DNA of 64,000 nucleotides from Accumulibacter sp. (GCF_036625195.1 NZ_JAZKUG010000001.1:1240001-1304000), one strand, 5' to 3'; positions 18,390 to 29,028 are shown, numbered from the stretch's first letter. The notes: generated by a model from the letters alone, not told the origin. Numbers and translations are program-made.

Positions 18390-19466
18390 ATGATTCTGGT
18401 TACTGGTGGCGCCGGATTCATTGGCGCGAACTTCGTGCTCGACTGGCTGGCGACGAGTGACGAGCCGATCGTCAATCTCGATCGGTTGACCTATGCTGGC
18501 AATCGGCAGAGCCTCGCCTCCCTGAGCGGCGACGACCGCCACATCTTCGTGCATGGCGACATCGGCGACGGCGAACTTGGCGCCCGCCTGCTCGCGCAGT
18601 ACGCGCCGCGGGCGATCATCAACTTCGCTGCCGAGTCACACGTGGACCGCTCGATCCATGGCCCTGCCGACTTCATCCAGACCAACATCGTCGGTACCTT
18701 CCAGTTGCTCGAGAGCGTGCGTGCGTACTGGAAGGAACTGCCGGAGCATGGCCGACAGAGCTTCCGCTTTCTGCACGTGTCGACGGACGAGGTCTATGGC
18801 TCGCTCGCACCGGAGGCACCGGCGTTCACCGAGGATCACCCGTATCAGCCGAACAGCCCCTATTCCGCGAGCAAGGCAGCCAGTGACCATCTGCTGCGCG
18901 CCTACCACCACACCTACGGTCTGCCGGTTCTGACCACCAACTGCTCGAACAACTATGGTCCCTACCAGTTTCCGGAGAAGCTGATTCCGTTGATGATCGT
19001 CAACGCTCTGGCGGGCAAGCGGCTGCCGGTGTACGGTGACGGCCAGCAGATTCGCGACTGGCTGTATGTCGGCGACCACTGTGCGGCAATCCGGCGCGTA
19101 CTTGCTGCCGGCGTTCCGGGCGCCACCTACAACGTCGGTGGTGGCAACGAGAAGGCGAACCTGGATATCGTGCACACCATCTGCGGACTGCTGGACGAAC
19201 TACGCCCGCGTCCTGACGGCCGGGCCTATCGCGAGCAGATCACCTACGTCACCGACCGTCCCGGCCACGATCGCCGCTACGCGATCGATGCCCGCCGGAT
19301 CGAACGGGAACTGGGTTGGCGACCCGCGGAGAGCTTTGCCTCCGGCATCGGCAGGACCGTTCGCTGGTATCTGGAGAACCAGGATTGGGTGCACAACGTG
19401 CAGTCGGGAGCCTACCGCGAGTGGGTCGAGAAGAACTACGCCGACCGGGAAAAAGTGGGATCATAG
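18390..19466 (+). CDS. rfbB: dTDP-glucose 4,6-dehydratase
   Basis: Extended short-chain dehydrogenase that converts dTDP-glucose to dTDP-4-keto-6-deoxyglucose. It shows the NAD-binding GGAGFIGANFVLDW, the FAAESHVDRSI segment, the catalytic STDEVYG, and the YSASKAASDHLLRAYHHT active-site helix, with CSNNYGPYQFPEKLIPL as in RmlB. Length (358) is normal. The usual partners rfbA, rfbC and rfbD are not in the window, so either they are elsewhere or the product feeds another deoxysugar. GTG at 18384 is an alternative start; ATG 18390 matches the family N-terminus. Confidence 0.93.
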   Translation: MILVTGGAGFIGANFVLDWLATSDEPIVNLDRLTYAGNRQSLASLSGDDRHIFVHGDIGDGELGARLLAQYAPRAIINFAAESHVDRSIHGPADFIQTNIVGTFQLLESVRAYWKELPEHGRQSFRFLHVSTDEVYGSLAPEAPAFTEDHPYQPNSPYSASKAASDHLLRAYHHTYGLPVLTTNCSNNYGPYQFPEKLIPLMIVNALAGKRLPVYGDGQQIRDWLYVGDHCAAIRRVLAAGVPGATYNVGGGNEKANLDIVHTICGLLDELRPRPDGRAYREQITYVTDRPGHDRRYAIDARRIERELGWRPAESFASGIGRTVRWYLENQDWVHNVQSGAYREWVEKNYADREKVGS

Positions 19467-19499
19467 CCGTCTGCAAGTTCTTTCTGCCGGGAGGCGCTC

Positions 19500-20300
19500 T
19501 TGGGCTGGTGGCTGGCGTACGTCGCACTGGGCTTGTTCAGCGGTTTTTCGGCAGGCGCGCTGGGGATCGGCGGTGGGCTGGTGCTGGTGCCGTCACTGAC
19601 CATCATCTTCGCCGCGCAGGCCGGTTTTCCCGCGACCGAGGTACTGCACCTGGCGCTCGGCACTTCGATGGCGGTGATCCTGTTCACCTCGCTTTCCAGC
19701 CTGCTGGCGCACCATCGTCACGGCGCGGTGTCGTGGCCGATCGTCTGCCAGATCACGCCGGGCATCCTGCTCGGTACGATGCTCGGCACCCTGCTGGCTG
19801 CCAGCGTCCCGGCGCAGCCGCTCGCCATCTTCTTCAGTGCCTTCGTCTGTGTGGTCGCGGTGCAGATGGTCTTCAACCTGAAGCCGAAGGCGTCGCGCGA
19901 GTTGCCGGGGCGCGCCGGTGTCGTCATTGTCGGCATCGGCATCGGAGCCGTCTCGGCGCTGGTGTCGATCGGCGGCGGGTCGCTGACGGTCCCCTTCCTC
20001 ACTTGGTGCAACGTACGCGTTCATGATGCCATCGGCACCTCGGCAGCGATCGGTTTTCCGATCGCCATCGGTGGTTCGCTGGGTTACCTGTTCAACGGCT
20101 GGGAACATCCCGGGCTACCGGCGGGGAGTGTCGGCTTCATCTACCTGCCGGCTTTCCTCTGGCTCGTGCCGAGCAGCATGCTGATGGCACCGTTCGGTGC
20201 GAAGCTGGCGCACAGCCTGCCGGTGGCTACCCTGAAACGCCTCTTTGCCGGTCTGCTGGTGGTGCTTGCGGCGCGGATGCTGTGGCGGCTGTTCGCCTGA
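19500..20300 (+). CDS. TSUP (TauE/SafE) family membrane transporter
   Basis: A 266-residue membrane protein with eight or so hydrophobic segments and the two glycine-rich repeats of the TSUP family: SAGALGIGGGLVLVPSL near residue 17 and SALVSIGGGSLTVPFL in the second half, each followed by a GTSMA/GTSAA helix. These proteins export or import sulfite, sulfoacetate or related organic anions; the substrate is not predictable here. The start is TTG at 19500, supported by GGGAGG six bases upstream. It ends 7 bases from the end of the convergent crotonase-family gene. Confidence 0.88.
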   Translation: MGWWLAYVALGLFSGFSAGALGIGGGLVLVPSLTIIFAAQAGFPATEVLHLALGTSMAVILFTSLSSLLAHHRHGAVSWPIVCQITPGILLGTMLGTLLAASVPAQPLAIFFSAFVCVVAVQMVFNLKPKASRELPGRAGVVIVGIGIGAVSALVSIGGGSLTVPFLTWCNVRVHDAIGTSAAIGFPIAIGGSLGYLFNGWEHPGLPAGSVGFIYLPAFLWLVPSSMLMAPFGAKLAHSLPVATLKRLFAGLLVVLAARMLWRLFA

Positions 20301-20307
20301 TTCCCCC

Positions 20308-21087
20308 TCAGCAGCCGCGGAACCGTGGTGCCCGCTTGGCGAGGAAGGCGGTCAGCCCCTCGCGGTAATCTTCCGTCTCGAGGAAGGCGAAGGAGTCACG
20401 CAACTCCCCTGCGCTCAGCGGCTGGTTCTCCTGCAGGCGCTGCAGCAGCTTCTTGTGCCAGCGCGCGACCAGGGGCGCCCCCTGGCAGATGCGCCGGGCC
20501 GTCCCGTAGGCTTCCGCGACGACTTCGCCGTCGCCGACGACACGCGTCACGAGTCCCTTGGACAGAGCCTCGGCTGCTCCCAGGATGCGCCCCTCGAGCA
20601 GCAGTTCGCGCATCGTTGCGGCGCCAGCCAGGCGCAGCAACGCCTGCATTTCGACCGGATACATCGAGAAGCCAAGCCGGTTGATCGGCGCGCCAAAGCG
20701 TGCAGACTCACCACAGACGCGCAGGTCGCACTGGGCGGCGATCTCCAGCCCACCGCCAATGCAGGCGCCATGGATCAGTGCGACGGTCGGCAGCGGGCAG
20801 TCGCCAACCGCCCGCAGCGCGGCTCCAGCCTGCGCGTGATAGGCCATTGCCCGGTCGACGGTGTCACGCTGGGTGCTGAACTCCTCGATGTCGCCGCCGG
20901 CGGCAAAAGCCTGCTCGCCTTCACCTCGCAGCACGAGGCAACGCAACTGGGGGTCGGCAGCCAACCCGCTGACCACCTGCGTCAGTTGCAGCCACATGGC
21001 GGAGTCGACGGCATTGAGTTTGGCCGGATTCGAAAGGGTGACGGTCGCCACCTCGCGATCGCGGGTGCAGTCGATGCGGCCGCTCAT
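20308..21087 (-). CDS. Enoyl-CoA hydratase/isomerase (crotonase) family protein
   Basis: Cytoplasmic CoA-ester enzyme of 259 residues. The oxyanion-hole segments are visible: FAAGGDIEEF at 61-70 and GACIGGGLEIA at 107-117. The first catalytic glutamate of hydratases aligns with E115, but the position of the second one (20 residues later) is I135 within GAPINRLG, so classical hydration of a double bond is doubtful. The gene is the second of a GntR-crotonase pair (ATGA overlap at 21084-21087) divergent from methylmalonyl-CoA mutase, suggesting a role in propionate or branched-chain acyl-CoA metabolism. ScpB, the decarboxylase beside E. coli methylmalonyl-CoA mutase, has a different oxyanion segment, so I do not call it that. 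Confidence 0.85.
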   Translation of the reverse strand: MSGRIDCTRDREVATVTLSNPAKLNAVDSAMWLQLTQVVSGLAADPQLRCLVLRGEGEQAFAAGGDIEEFSTQRDTVDRAMAYHAQAGAALRAVGDCPLPTVALIHGACIGGGLEIAAQCDLRVCGESARFGAPINRLGFSMYPVEMQALLRLAGAATMRELLLEGRILGAAEALSKGLVTRVVGDGEVVAEAYGTARRICQGAPLVARWHKKLLQRLQENQPLSAGELRDSFAFLETEDYREGLTAFLAKRAPRFRGC

Positions 21088-21758
21088 GACAGCGCCTTCG
21101 CTTCCTCGGTTGCGCCACGCACGAGCGCCTGCCGGCCGGCAAGGATGTGGTCGTGCATCATCGTCTGCGCGCGCAGCGCGTCGCCGGTCCTGATCGCCTC
21201 GAGGATGCCCACGTGTTCATCCAGCGACTGCTGCAGTCGCCCATCGATACTCAGTGAGAAGAGCCGGGTCAGCTTGAGCACCTTGCGCAGATCCTGGATC
21301 ATCTGCCGCAGCCAGCGGTTTCCGGACATTTCCTGGATACGCAGGTGGAATTCCTGGTTGACCTCGAAGAAGCGCCCGATCTGGTTGCCGGCGGCAAAGC
21401 GCTGCAACTGCCGATGCAGTCCTTCGAGCCTGGCGATCTGCTCCGGGCTGGCCTTTCTGGTGGCTTCGAGGGCGCAGCGTCCTTCGAGCATCGCCATCAG
21501 CGGAAAGATCTCGTCCAGATCCTGATCGGAGATCTCGGTGACGAAAGCGCCGCGGCGCGGTCGCAGGGTGACCAGCCCCTCGGCGGCGAGCACCTTCAGT
21601 GCCTCCCGCAGTGGTGTCCGGCTGATGCCGTATTCAACGGCCAGCTGCTGTTCGTCGATGCGGATTCCGGGCAACAGCTCGTGCGCGAAAATCCGTTGTC
21701 GCAGCCGCTCGGCCACCTCCTGGTAGAGAGCGGTCTGCGCTATCCGACCTGGTGCCAT
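21084..21758 (-). CDS. GntR-family (FadR/FCD) transcriptional regulator
   Basis: A 224-residue DNA-binding protein: N-terminal winged helix (about 10-75) with EYGISRTPLREALKVLAAEGLV as the recognition region, then an all-helical FCD ligand domain (about 85-215) with the metal/ligand residues typical of the group, such as HLRIQEMSGN and DEHVGILEAI. It overlaps the crotonase gene by four bases and is divergent from mcm. A palindrome in the intergenic region is the likely operator. The ligand is probably an acyl-CoA or organic acid of the propionate pathway (inference from context). Confidence 0.88.
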   Translation of the reverse strand: MAPGRIAQTALYQEVAERLRQRIFAHELLPGIRIDEQQLAVEYGISRTPLREALKVLAAEGLVTLRPRRGAFVTEISDQDLDEIFPLMAMLEGRCALEATRKASPEQIARLEGLHRQLQRFAAGNQIGRFFEVNQEFHLRIQEMSGNRWLRQMIQDLRKVLKLTRLFSLSIDGRLQQSLDEHVGILEAIRTGDALRAQTMMHDHILAGRQALVRGATEEAKALS

Positions 21759-21798
21759 GACTGGCCCTTCCTGCCCGGCGAATCGGGGTCCTGGAAAC

Positions 21799-21828
21799 TT
21801 GCTTTCATAATTATGGATACAGTATTAT
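21799..21828 (+). promoter_or_regulatory. mcm promoter overlapped by a palindromic operator
   Basis: TTGCTT (21799-21804) and TATTAT (21823-21828), spaced by 18 bases, form a reasonable promoter for mcm. The 22-base interval 21807-21828 is an imperfect palindrome (16 of 22 positions symmetric) of the form ATAAT..TG.AT.CA..ATTAT, covering the spacer and -10. This is where the divergent GntR protein would repress. The assignment is inferred from position and symmetry. Confidence 0.55.
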
Positions 21829-21959
21829 TCGCTGGGCGGGGTGTCAAGAGCTGGAAAAGGCTGCGCCAAGGCGCGCGTCTCCCGCCACGAATACCATGGC
21901 TGCGGCCTCGCCAAACGGCTTGCCCGCCCCAATCCACAGATTTCCTGAAAGGTTCCGTC

Positions 21960-24134
21960 ATGTCCAACGAGAACAAGCCTGAACTGCCGAATTCCGCCAA
22001 TCTCGACGCCTGGAAGAAGGCCGCCAGCAAGTCCGCCCCGGGTGGCAACGTCGACGCCCTGAACTGGGTGACGCCCGAGGGCATCGTCGTCAAGCCGCTG
22101 TATACGAGGAAAGATGTCGAGGATCTGCAGTACACCGACACCCTGCCCGGCTTGGCGCCGTTCGTCCGTGGCCCGCAGGCGACGATGTACGCCGTGCGGC
22201 CGTGGACCATCCGCCAGTACGCCGGCTTTTCCACCGCCGAGGCGTCGAACGCCTTCTACCGCAAGGCGCTGGCCGCCGGCGGCCAGGGTGTCTCGGTTGC
22301 CTTCGACCTGGCGACGCACCGCGGTTACGATTCCGACCATCCGCGTGTCACCGGTGACGTCGGCAAGGCGGGTGTGGCGATCGATTCGGTCGAGGACATG
22401 AAGATCCTGTTCAATGGCATCCCGCTGGAGAAGATCTCGGTGTCGATGACGATGAACGGCGCCGTGCTGCCGATCCTGGCCGGCTACATCGTCGCTGCCG
22501 AAGAGCAGGGCGTGCCGCAGGACAAGTTGTCGGGAACGATCCAGAACGACATCCTCAAGGAGTTCATGGTCCGCAACACCTATATCTACCCGCCAAAGCC
22601 CTCGATGCGGATCATCTCCGACATCATCGGCTACACGGCTCACCATATGCCGAAGTTCAATTCGATCTCGATCTCCGGCTACCACATGCAGGAAGCCGGG
22701 GCGACACAGGCGCTGGAACTTGCGTTCACCATCGCTGACGGGCGCGAGTACGTGAAGACGGCGCTCGCCTCGGGTCTCGACGTTGACGAGTTTGCTGGCC
22801 GGCTGTCGTTCTTCTTCGCCATCGGCATGAACTTCTACCTCGAGGTCGCCAAGCTGCGGGCTGCGCGCCTGCTGTGGTGGAGGGTCATGCGCGAGTTCTC
22901 ACCGAAGAGCCCGAAGTCGATGATGCTGCGCACCCATTGCCAGACGTCCGGCTGGTCGCTGACCGAGCAGGATCCCTACAACAACGTCGTGCGCACGACG
23001 ATCGAGGCGATGGCCGCCGTCTTTGGCGGCACGCAGTCGCTGCACACGAACGCCCTCGACGAGGCGATCGCCCTGCCGACCGAGTTCTCTGCGCGCATCG
23101 CGCGCAACACGCAGCTGATCATCCAGGAAGAGACGCACATCACCAACGTCATCGATCCGTGGGCGGGTTCGTACATGATGGAGAAGCTGACGCAGGACTT
23201 GGTCGACGAGGCGTGGAAACTCATCGAGGAGGTCGAGAGCATGGGTGGCATGACGCATGCCGTCGAATCCGGGTGGGCGAAGATGAAGATCGAAGGCTGT
23301 GCCGCCGACAAGCAGGCGCGAATCGACTCGGGCAAGGACGTCATCGTTGGTGTGAACAAGTACAAGCTGGCGAAAGAGGACGCGATCGACATTCTGGACA
23401 TCGACAACAACGCCGTGCGCGAGGCGCAGGTGGCGCGCCTGAAGTCGGTTCGTGCAAGCCGCGACACCGCCAAGGTCGACGCGGCGCTTGCCGACCTGAC
23501 CCGTTGCGCGGAGACCGGTGAGGGCAACCTGCTCGACATGGCGGTACGCGCGATGCGGCTGCGGGCCACCGTCGGCGAAGTGTCGGACGCCATGGAACGG
23601 ATTTTCGGGCGCTTCCGTGCGACACAGCAGACCGTTTCCGGTGTCTATGGCGCGGTAGTCGACGGCCTGGCGAGTTGGGAGACGCTGAAGGCCGAGATCC
23701 TCAAGTTCAACGAGGAAGAGGGTCGTCGGCCACGGATCATGATCGCCAAGCTTGGGCAGGATGGCCACGACCGCGGCGCCAAGGTGGTTGCCACCGCCTT
23801 CGCCGATCTCGGCTTCGATATCGACGTCGGACCGCTTTTCCAGACACCCGAAGAAGCCGCGCGGCTGGCGATCGAGAACGACGTGCACGCCGTCGGCGTG
23901 TCCTCGCTCGCCGCCGGCCACAAGACCTTGCTGCCGGCTCTCGTGCGCGCGCTCAAGGAGCAGGGAGCCGATGACATCATCGTCTTCGCCGGCGGTGTCA
24001 TCCCGGCGCAGGACTATGACTTCCTCTTCCAGGCCGGCGCGAAAGCCATTTTTGGCCCCGGCACACGCATCGAAGATTCGGCCATGACGGTTCTGGCAGA
24101 GATTCGCAAGGCACGCGCACACGCTCCCGCCTGA
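21960..24134 (+). CDS. mcm: Methylmalonyl-CoA mutase (B12-dependent)
   Basis: Adenosylcobalamin enzyme interconverting succinyl-CoA and (R)-methylmalonyl-CoA. The 724-residue single chain has the N-terminal TIM-barrel substrate domain (RPWTIRQYAGFSTAEASN, FDLATHRGYDSDHPR, then HCQTSGWSLTEQDPYNN) and a C-terminal cobalamin domain with the base-off histidine motif GQDGHDRG at about residues 599-606, followed by the conserved FAGGVIPAQDYDFL. It resembles Sbm/ScpA single-chain mutases. The ATG at 21960 follows GAAAGG. It is the first gene of mcm-meaB-pccB-pccA, the propionyl-CoA to succinyl-CoA route; no methylmalonyl-CoA epimerase is in the window. Confidence 0.96.
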   Translation: MSNENKPELPNSANLDAWKKAASKSAPGGNVDALNWVTPEGIVVKPLYTRKDVEDLQYTDTLPGLAPFVRGPQATMYAVRPWTIRQYAGFSTAEASNAFYRKALAAGGQGVSVAFDLATHRGYDSDHPRVTGDVGKAGVAIDSVEDMKILFNGIPLEKISVSMTMNGAVLPILAGYIVAAEEQGVPQDKLSGTIQNDILKEFMVRNTYIYPPKPSMRIISDIIGYTAHHMPKFNSISISGYHMQEAGATQALELAFTIADGREYVKTALASGLDVDEFAGRLSFFFAIGMNFYLEVAKLRAARLLWWRVMREFSPKSPKSMMLRTHCQTSGWSLTEQDPYNNVVRTTIEAMAAVFGGTQSLHTNALDEAIALPTEFSARIARNTQLIIQEETHITNVIDPWAGSYMMEKLTQDLVDEAWKLIEEVESMGGMTHAVESGWAKMKIEGCAADKQARIDSGKDVIVGVNKYKLAKEDAIDILDIDNNAVREAQVARLKSVRASRDTAKVDAALADLTRCAETGEGNLLDMAVRAMRLRATVGEVSDAMERIFGRFRATQQTVSGVYGAVVDGLASWETLKAEILKFNEEEGRRPRIMIAKLGQDGHDRGAKVVATAFADLGFDIDVGPLFQTPEEAARLAIENDVHAVGVSSLAAGHKTLLPALVRALKEQGADDIIVFAGGVIPAQDYDFLFQAGAKAIFGPGTRIEDSAMTVLAEIRKARAHAPA

Positions 24135-24166
24135 GCGCTTTCGTTGCCGGCGAGCAGGAATTGGAT

Positions 24167-25165
24167 ATGACCAGTGCAACTGCCGGCAGCCTTTCGGCTG
24201 CCGACCAGCACCTAGTGGACGGCGTTCTCTCCGGTCGTCGACGGGCGCTGGCGAAGACCATCACCCTCGTTGAGTCGACCCATGGTGAGCACCAACGGCG
24301 CGCACGCCAAGTGCTCGCCGCACTGCTGCCGCACACCGGGCGAACGATCCGCGTCGGGATCTCGGGGGCTCCCGGCGCCGGCAAGTCCACCTTCATCGAG
24401 TCGCTCGGGCTCCACCTCATCGAGGCCGGGCGACGGGTCGCCGTGCTCGCCGTCGACCCGTCGTCGTCCGTCTCAGGGGGCTCGATCCTTGGCGACAAGA
24501 CGCGCATGGAACTGCTCTGTCAGCGCGACGAGGCCTTCATCCGGCCGAGTCCATCGGCCGGTTCGCTCGGCGGCGTCGCCGACAAGACGCGCGAGGCGAT
24601 GCTGGTCTGCGAAGCGGCGGGTTTCGATGTCATCATCGTCGAGACGGTCGGTGTCGGGCAGTCGGAAACCACGGTCGCCGGCATGGTCGATGCCTTCGTC
24701 CTGCTGCAGTTGCCTAACGCCGGCGACGACCTGCAGGCGATCAAGAAGGGCATCGTCGAGATCGCCGACCTGATCGTCTTCAACAAGGCCGACATCGACG
24801 AGCGGGCGGCGGCCTTTGCCCGCAACCAGATGCGCGCCGCTCTGACCATGCTGCGCAGCACGAGCCCGAACTGGCGACCGCCAGTACTGACGATGAGCGC
24901 CCTTGCCAAGCGCGGCATCGCAGAGTTCTGGGCCGAGGTGGAGCGCTATCGGACGACGATGCTGGCCAGCGGCGAGTTCGATGACAAGCGACGCCGCCAG
25001 GCCGTCGACTGGATGTGGAATCTGATCGACTCCGGCCTGCGGCAGTATTTTCGTTCGCATGCGACGGTGCGCTCAGCGCTGCCGGTCCTGACCGGCGATG
25101 TCGCCGAGGGCCGCACGACGCCCGGTGCCGCGGCCTCACGTCTGCTCGCCTACCTGAAACACTGA
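24167..25165 (+). CDS. meaB: Methylmalonyl-CoA mutase-associated GTPase MeaB/ArgK
   Basis: G3E-family P-loop GTPase chaperone that protects and reloads the mutase with adenosylcobalamin. In 332 residues it shows the P-loop GISGAPGAGKSTFIESLG, the AVDPSSSVSGGSILGDKTRM switch region, VETVGVGQSE (switch II) and NKAD for guanine recognition. It lies 32 bases after mcm and is surely cotranscribed. The ATG at 24167 has AGGAA eight bases upstream; an in-frame TTG at 24161 is less likely. A C-terminal dimerisation helix typical of MeaB is present. Confidence 0.94.
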   Translation: MTSATAGSLSAADQHLVDGVLSGRRRALAKTITLVESTHGEHQRRARQVLAALLPHTGRTIRVGISGAPGAGKSTFIESLGLHLIEAGRRVAVLAVDPSSSVSGGSILGDKTRMELLCQRDEAFIRPSPSAGSLGGVADKTREAMLVCEAAGFDVIIVETVGVGQSETTVAGMVDAFVLLQLPNAGDDLQAIKKGIVEIADLIVFNKADIDERAAAFARNQMRAALTMLRSTSPNWRPPVLTMSALAKRGIAEFWAEVERYRTTMLASGEFDDKRRRQAVDWMWNLIDSGLRQYFRSHATVRSALPVLTGDVAEGRTTPGAAASRLLAYLKH

Positions 25166-25266
25166 AAGCACAAAAGAAGACGCACCCGCCTGCCGGGGGG
25201 GGGCAAGCGAAATCTCCGACCTGTTTGAGTAGTTCTGATTGACGCGACCGTTAGGGAGTAGAACTT

Positions 25267-26799
<1,533 letters not shown>

Positions 26800-26818
26800 T
26801 ACCCGGGGAGAAATAGTG

Positions 26819-28807
26819 ATGTTCAAGAAGATTCTGATCGCCAACCGGGGCGAAATCGCCTGCCGGGTGATGAAGACCGCCAAGAAGATGGGCATCAAGA
26901 CGGTCGCCGTCTACTCCGAAGCGGACAAGGATTCGATGCACGTGATGATGGCCGACGAAGCCGTCTGCATCGGTCCGCCTCCGTCGAAGGAGTCATATCT
27001 GGTGATCGACAAGATCATCGACGCGTGCAAGCGGACCGGCGCCGAGGCAGTGCATCCGGGCTACGGCTTCCTGTCGGAAAACGAGGAGTTCTCACGACGC
27101 CTCGAGGAGAGCGGTATCGTCTTCATCGGTCCGAAGCATTACTCGGTGGCGGCGATGGGCGACAAGATCGCCTCGAAGAAACTGGCGATGGAGGCGGGGG
27201 TCAACACCATCCCCGGTTACAACGCCGAGATCGCCGATGCCGCACAGGCGGTGTCAATTGCCGGTGGTATCGGTTACCCGGTGATGATCAAGGCTTCCGC
27301 CGGCGGCGGCGGCAAGGGCCTGCGAGTCGCCTTCAACGACAAGGAAGCGGCCGAGGGATTCGATGCCTGTCGCAACGAGGCACGCAACAGCTTCGGTGAC
27401 GACCGCGTCTTCATCGAGAAGTTCGTCGAGGGTCCGCACCACATCGAGATCCAGATCATCGCCGACTCCTTTGGCAACACCGCGTACCTGTTCGAACGTG
27501 AATGCTCGATCCAGCGCCGCCACCAGAAGGTCCTCGAAGAGGCGCCGTCGCCGTTCATCGACGAGAAGATCCGCAAGGCGATGGGCGAGCAGGCGGTCGC
27601 GCTGGCGAAGGCGGTGAAGTACCAGAGCGCGGGAACGGTCGAGTTCGTCGTCGGCTCGGACAAGTCGTTCTATTTCCTGGAGATGAACACCCGCCTGCAG
27701 GTCGAGCACCCGGTGACCGAGATGATCACGGGGTTGGACCTCGTCGAGCTGATGATCCGCGTCGCTGCCGGGGAGAAACTGCCCTTTGCCCAGGAGGATC
27801 TGAAGATCAATGGTTGGGCCATCGAGTGCCGGATCAACGCCGAGGATCCGTTCCGCGGCTTCCTGCCGTCGGTCGGGCGTCTCGTCAAGTACCGCCCGCC
27901 CGAGGTCACCGAAGGCCAGGTGCGGGTGGACACCGGCGTCTTCGAGGGTGGTGAGATCTCGATGTACTACGATTCGATGATCGCCAAGCTGATCTGCCAC
28001 GGCGGCACCCGCGACCAGGCGGTCAGCCGAGTGCGTGACGCGCTCAACGCCTTCGTCATCCGCGGCATCGACTCGAACATCCCGTTCCAGGCAGCGTTGA
28101 TGCAGAATCAGCGCTTCCTCTCGGGCGTGTTTACCACCTCGTTCATCGCCGAGGAGTTCCCGAACGGCTTCGACGAGTCCTGCGTCGTGCATCAGGATCC
28201 GGGTCTGCTCGCCGCGCTTGCCGCCTTTGGTCGTCGTCGTTACATCGATCGTGCCGTCCAGATCAGCGACCAGATGCCGGGGCATCAGCGCAAGGTCGGC
28301 AAGGACTGGGTCGTCCAGATGGAAGGCAAGGATTACCCGGTTTCGCTCGTGCCGATCCCGGGAGGCTACTCGGTCACGCACGGTGGCGACACGTACGATC
28401 TCGTCTCTGACTGGAGGTTCGGCGAGCTCGTCTTTCGCGGCACCTGCAACGGAGCGCCGATCTGCCTGCAACTCGAGCGCATCGGTCTGCTCTATCGCGT
28501 GGTCCATTTTGGCAAGCAGGTCAAGGCTACGGTGATGACCGCCAATGCGGCGCGCATGCTCGCCCTGATGCCGAAGAAGGTACCGCCGGATCTGTCGAAG
28601 TTCCTGCTCTCACCGATGCCGGGGCTGCTGCGCGAGGTGGCCGTGGCGGACGGGCAGGACGTGGCTGCTGGCGAGAAGTTGGCCGTGATCGAAGCAATGA
28701 AGATGGAGAACGTTCTCAAGGCCGAGCGCGACTGCAAGGTCAAGAAGGTCGTTGCCTCTCCGGGCGAGAGCCTTTCGGTCGATCAGGTCATCATCGAGTT
28801 CGAGTGA
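26819..28807 (+). CDS. pccA: Propionyl-CoA carboxylase, biotin carboxylase/carrier (alpha) subunit
   Basis: ATP-dependent carboxylation of biotin and delivery to PccB. The 662-residue chain begins with the biotin carboxylase N-domain (KKILIANRGEIACRVMKTAK), the ATP-grasp loop KASAGGGGKGLRVAF and EMNTRLQVEHPVTEMITGLD; a BT linker region follows (about 500-585), and the biotin carrier domain ends the protein with EAMKMEN, in which K628 is the biotinylation site. GGGGAG precedes the ATG at 26819; GTG 26816 is a possible alternative. A strong terminator follows the stop. Confidence 0.96.
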   Translation: MFKKILIANRGEIACRVMKTAKKMGIKTVAVYSEADKDSMHVMMADEAVCIGPPPSKESYLVIDKIIDACKRTGAEAVHPGYGFLSENEEFSRRLEESGIVFIGPKHYSVAAMGDKIASKKLAMEAGVNTIPGYNAEIADAAQAVSIAGGIGYPVMIKASAGGGGKGLRVAFNDKEAAEGFDACRNEARNSFGDDRVFIEKFVEGPHHIEIQIIADSFGNTAYLFERECSIQRRHQKVLEEAPSPFIDEKIRKAMGEQAVALAKAVKYQSAGTVEFVVGSDKSFYFLEMNTRLQVEHPVTEMITGLDLVELMIRVAAGEKLPFAQEDLKINGWAIECRINAEDPFRGFLPSVGRLVKYRPPEVTEGQVRVDTGVFEGGEISMYYDSMIAKLICHGGTRDQAVSRVRDALNAFVIRGIDSNIPFQAALMQNQRFLSGVFTTSFIAEEFPNGFDESCVVHQDPGLLAALAAFGRRRYIDRAVQISDQMPGHQRKVGKDWVVQMEGKDYPVSLVPIPGGYSVTHGGDTYDLVSDWRFGELVFRGTCNGAPICLQLERIGLLYRVVHFGKQVKATVMTANAARMLALMPKKVPPDLSKFLLSPMPGLLREVAVADGQDVAAGEKLAVIEAMKMENVLKAERDCKVKKVVASPGESLSVDQVIIEFE

Positions 28808-28840
28808 GCTGCCGCTGCCGGCCGTCTGACAGCAACAAGA

Positions 28841-28865
28841 GCCCGCCACTCGGCGGGCTTTTTTT
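28841..28865 (+). terminator. Rho-independent terminator of the mcm-pccA operon
   Basis: A 7-bp perfect GC stem GCCCGCC/GGCGGGC with loop ACTC is followed by seven T residues, 33 bases after the pccA stop. This is the clearest terminator in the window. Confidence 0.92.
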
Positions 28866-29028
28866 GACCTTCGCCCGCGCTGCAGACCTTGCCTGCTGCG
28901 CATGACGCCGCCCGGTCGACGCGCGAGTTGTGCTCGCTGCCGAGGCCAGGAGCACCCTGGACCGAACCCGGCCTATACAGACGCCGCACACCAGACCGCC
29001 AGCGCCGATGGCGACGGACGTGATCCGA

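Noticed and set aside
20308..21087. Assignment as ScpB methylmalonyl-CoA decarboxylase
   Set aside because: Context is suggestive, but the GACIGGGLEIA segment differs from the ScpB oxyanion region and the length match alone is not enough.
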